A stretch of 64,000 nucleotides of DNA from Hoyosella sp. YIM 151337 (GTDB taxonomy: Bacteria; Actinomycetota; Actinomycetes; Mycobacteriales; Mycobacteriaceae): the NCBI RefSeq assembly GCF_026041215.1, contig NZ_JAPEIQ010000039.1, positions 310,001 through 374,000 of the forward strand, read 5' to 3'. The notes under the pieces are model-generated. The model searched no databases. It had not been told where the DNA came from and saw only the letters and a program-made list of their open reading frames with translations. Every line of letters starts with the position of its first letter. Within the stretch, counting starts at the first letter, position 1. Positions 62,124 through 64,000 of the stretch are shown piece after piece. Both the position numbers and the translations under genes were made by a program.

Positions 62124-62152
62124 CGAGCCGCAACATCGACCCAGGAGTGCGC

Positions 62153-63490
62153 ATGCGATCACCAGCCAGAAGATCTCTCGGCCCGTCTCTGGGCATCGCA
62201 ATGGCGGTTGGCCTCGTCACACCGACGGTCCTGCCAATGACAGCAGCAGCTGCCCCATGCTCAATTTTCAGTCCGTCTGTCACCGAGACCGACCCGCAGA
62301 TGGAGGTCGAAGGAACACCGCACGGGCGCAAGCCAATTACGGCGGACGGCCCCGTCGGCGTTGAGCCGCAACAGAACATGTTCGGTGCGCAATCAGCCTC
62401 AGCCGCATCACTTGTCGACTGGCTGACGGGTCCGCGCAGCAGCAATGACACCTATCAGCGGTTTGGAATGTCGGGCACCGACCTGGGCATCATGTGGGAC
62501 AACGGCGAAACCGGTGACGAACAGCAAGTGCTGATTGCGTACGGCGACACATTCGGGAACTGCCTCCTCCCGGGACAGGAGTGGCGATTCAACACCCTGA
62601 TGCGATCGTCGGACACGTCCCTGTCTAACGGACTGTCGATCCCCGATCCTCGCACTGAGGCGGAACCGGACTATCTGTACGGCGGATCACCCGTTTCGGT
62701 GGACCGGCCGAACTTCTCGAAACAAATCATTGACAGCCTCCACCTGGCTCCCACAGAAATTACGGTGATCCCCACAGCGGGTATCGCGGTCGGGACGACG
62801 CAGTACATCAACTTCATGTCCGTCCGGCAATGGGGTGCGCCGGGGCAGTGGACCACGAACTTCTCGGCGATTGCCGTGTCGGAGGACAACGGCGAGAACT
62901 GGGAGGTCGATCCAGGGACGATTCGCTACAACCAGAACAGCGGAATCTCCGGCGCGACTTTCATCGCGGGCAACGATAACTTCCAGATGACGGCCTACGT
63001 TAAGCGCGGGGGATACGTCTACACCTTCGGAACTCCTTCAGGCCGCAGCGGTGCGGCTCGGGTCGCACGGGTTCTGGAGGACGATATTTTGAGCTTGTCG
63101 GAGTACGAATACTGGAACGGCTCGTCGTGGGTGACGGGCAACCCAGGTGCAGCGCGCAACGTCATCAGCGCGCCCGTAAGCGAAATGTCCGTGCAGTGGA
63201 ATGACTTCCTCGGCAAGTACATCGCGATGTACACCAACAGCCTCGGCAGTGTGGTTTTGCGCACCGCGGACCAGCCGCAGGGACCGTGGAGCAGCGCGCA
63301 GGCAATCATGACGGCCATCGCCTGGCCCGGCGGGCTTTACGCTCCTTACATTCACCCATGGTCCTCCGGCGATCAGCTCTACTTCACCGTGTCACTGTGG
63401 TCCGAGTACAACGTGATGCTGATGCGTACGACTTTGCGACGCGACGATTCAGGCGGCGGCGGTACAGGAAGCCTGCAGAGCCCCAGCTAG
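62153..63490 (+). CDS. Secreted DUF4185 protein
   Basis: A 445-residue exported protein: signal peptide MRMRSPARRSLGPSLGIAMA with a hydrophobic core to about residue 35 (TAAAAP). The mature part is beta-propeller-like with repeated Trp/Gly turns (MWDNGETGDEQQVLIAYGDT, FSAIAVSEDNGENWEVDPGT, PVSEMSVQWNDFLGKYIAMY), the pattern of DUF4185. ATG 62153 has AGGAG 5 bp upstream. It is 29 bp after the subtilisin gene, so both are probably secreted together. DUF4185 relatives include arabinan/arabinofuranose-active enzymes of mycobacteria, so a cell-wall polysaccharide role is possible (inference). Confidence 0.85.
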   Translation: MRSPARRSLGPSLGIAMAVGLVTPTVLPMTAAAAPCSIFSPSVTETDPQMEVEGTPHGRKPITADGPVGVEPQQNMFGAQSASAASLVDWLTGPRSSNDTYQRFGMSGTDLGIMWDNGETGDEQQVLIAYGDTFGNCLLPGQEWRFNTLMRSSDTSLSNGLSIPDPRTEAEPDYLYGGSPVSVDRPNFSKQIIDSLHLAPTEITVIPTAGIAVGTTQYINFMSVRQWGAPGQWTTNFSAIAVSEDNGENWEVDPGTIRYNQNSGISGATFIAGNDNFQMTAYVKRGGYVYTFGTPSGRSGAARVARVLEDDILSLSEYEYWNGSSWVTGNPGAARNVISAPVSEMSVQWNDFLGKYIAMYTNSLGSVVLRTADQPQGPWSSAQAIMTAIAWPGGLYAPYIHPWSSGDQLYFTVSLWSEYNVMLMRTTLRRDDSGGGGTGSLQSPS

Positions 63491-63558
63491 CGCGGTGCGA
63501 GGGTGGCCTCGCGACCCCGTATCCTTAGGGGTGAACGTTTCCGTGAGGAAGGACCTGC

Positions 63559-64000
63559 ATGTCTCCCCGTGCCGATCTCGGTCGCCTTGATTTGCGCGGC
63601 CGGACACCGTCAACTGCCGAGCTGCGCGCTTCGTTGCCGCGCGGCGGTGTCGACGTGGATTCGGTGCTGCACCATGTGCGTCCCGTCGTCGAGGCAGTTC
63701 GGGACCGTGGCGTGGCAGCCGCGCTCGAATACGGGGAGAAGTTCGACCGCGTCCGCCCCGCACGGGTGCGCGTGAGCGGCGATGAGCTCCAGAAGGCATT
63801 GGCAGATCTTGAGCCTAAGGTGCGCGCAGCGCTCGAGGTCGCCATCGCGCGGGCCCGCAAGGTGCACCGGGACCAGCGCCGCGCCGATACCGCAACGGAG
63901 GTCGTCCCGGGGGGGACGGTCACCGAACGGTGGATACCGGTCGAGCGGGTGGGGCTTTACGTGCCGGGCGGCAACGCCGTCTATCCGTCCAGCGTTGTGA
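63559..64000 (+). CDS. hisD: Histidinol dehydrogenase, 5' part only
   Basis: The first 147 residues of the enzyme that oxidises histidinol to histidine in two NAD steps. [20 protein letters not shown] at the start, then [20 protein letters not shown] and [20 protein letters not shown], the NAD-site segment. ATG 63559 has AGGAAGGA upstream. The gene continues beyond the window, so zinc ligands cannot be seen. It is in the usual orientation for a his operon start. Confidence 0.93.
   Translation, partial: MSPRADLGRLDLRGRTPSTAELRASLPRGGVDVDSVLHHVRPVVEAVRDRGVAAALEYGEKFDRVRPARVRVSGDELQKALADLEPKVRAALEVAIARARKVHRDQRRADTATEVVPGGTVTERWIPVERVGLYVPGGNAVYPSSVV

Overview
The window is a GC-rich, densely packed stretch of an actinobacterial chromosome, most likely from the Mycobacteriales (Rhodococcus/Hoyosella-like). 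The reasons are the SigF-type promoters, a DUF222/13E12 HNH protein, benABCDK-benE next to an IclR-type catR and catABC, large LuxR (LAL) regulators, DUF2567 and DUF4383 proteins, GTG starts and many 4-bp ATGA/GTGA gene overlaps. The genus is a guess. I saw no rRNA, tRNA, CRISPR array, insertion sequence or prophage.

1-12.6 kb is a surface-glycan region. A minus-strand operon encodes a UDP-glucuronate-decarboxylase-like epimerase, a carbamoyltransferase, a GT2 glycosyltransferase fused to a GmhB-like phosphatase, a GT9 heptosyltransferase and GmhA (cut by the window edge). It faces two tandem GT2 genes. A two-gene minus-strand unit follows (Rieske-tailed FAD oxidoreductase and a Balon/Rv2629-like release-factor-family protein), then two GT4-type glycosyltransferases. 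12.6-33.5 kb is a general-stress region: CsbD, a lipoprotein, a P450/lactone-oxidase/rhodopsin-transducer-like/FUSC operon, GH15, a STAS protein, a GCS2 ligase with a membrane tail, DUF4383 proteins, SRPBCC proteins, alcohol dehydrogenase, a HAD phosphatase, large catalase, SDR and ChaB. Eight clean GTTT-N15/16-GGGTA(T/G) promoters lie directly upstream of operons in the first 31 kb. This suggests that one SigF-like stress sigma factor controls both the glycan genes and the stress genes.

33.6-49.7 kb holds a DUF222 HNH protein and the benzoate/catechol module. On the minus strand are benA-benB-benC-benD-benK-benE and a large LuxR regulator. CatR (minus) is divergent from catA-catB-catC (plus), with a perfect palindrome between them. 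A DHA2 multidrug exporter and its probable TetR repressor follow. Together they would import benzoate, convert it to catechol and cleave it to the beta-ketoadipate branch point.

49.7-64 kb holds a 992-residue SRPBCC/thiolase-like/crotonase triple fusion, a SoxR-controlled DsbA-like/MFS pair with a textbook SoxR box, DUF2567, an NrtR-type regulator divergent from nadA-nadB-nadC, a SnoaL/limonene-epoxide-hydrolase-fold protein, a secreted subtilisin, a secreted DUF4185 protein and the start of hisD.

Non-ORF findings worth keeping are a 38-residue membrane-protein gene at 20552-20668, a probable single-base frameshift that splits the gene at 25656-26329, several leaderless or near-leaderless starts fixed by promoter position, and four strong hairpin terminators.
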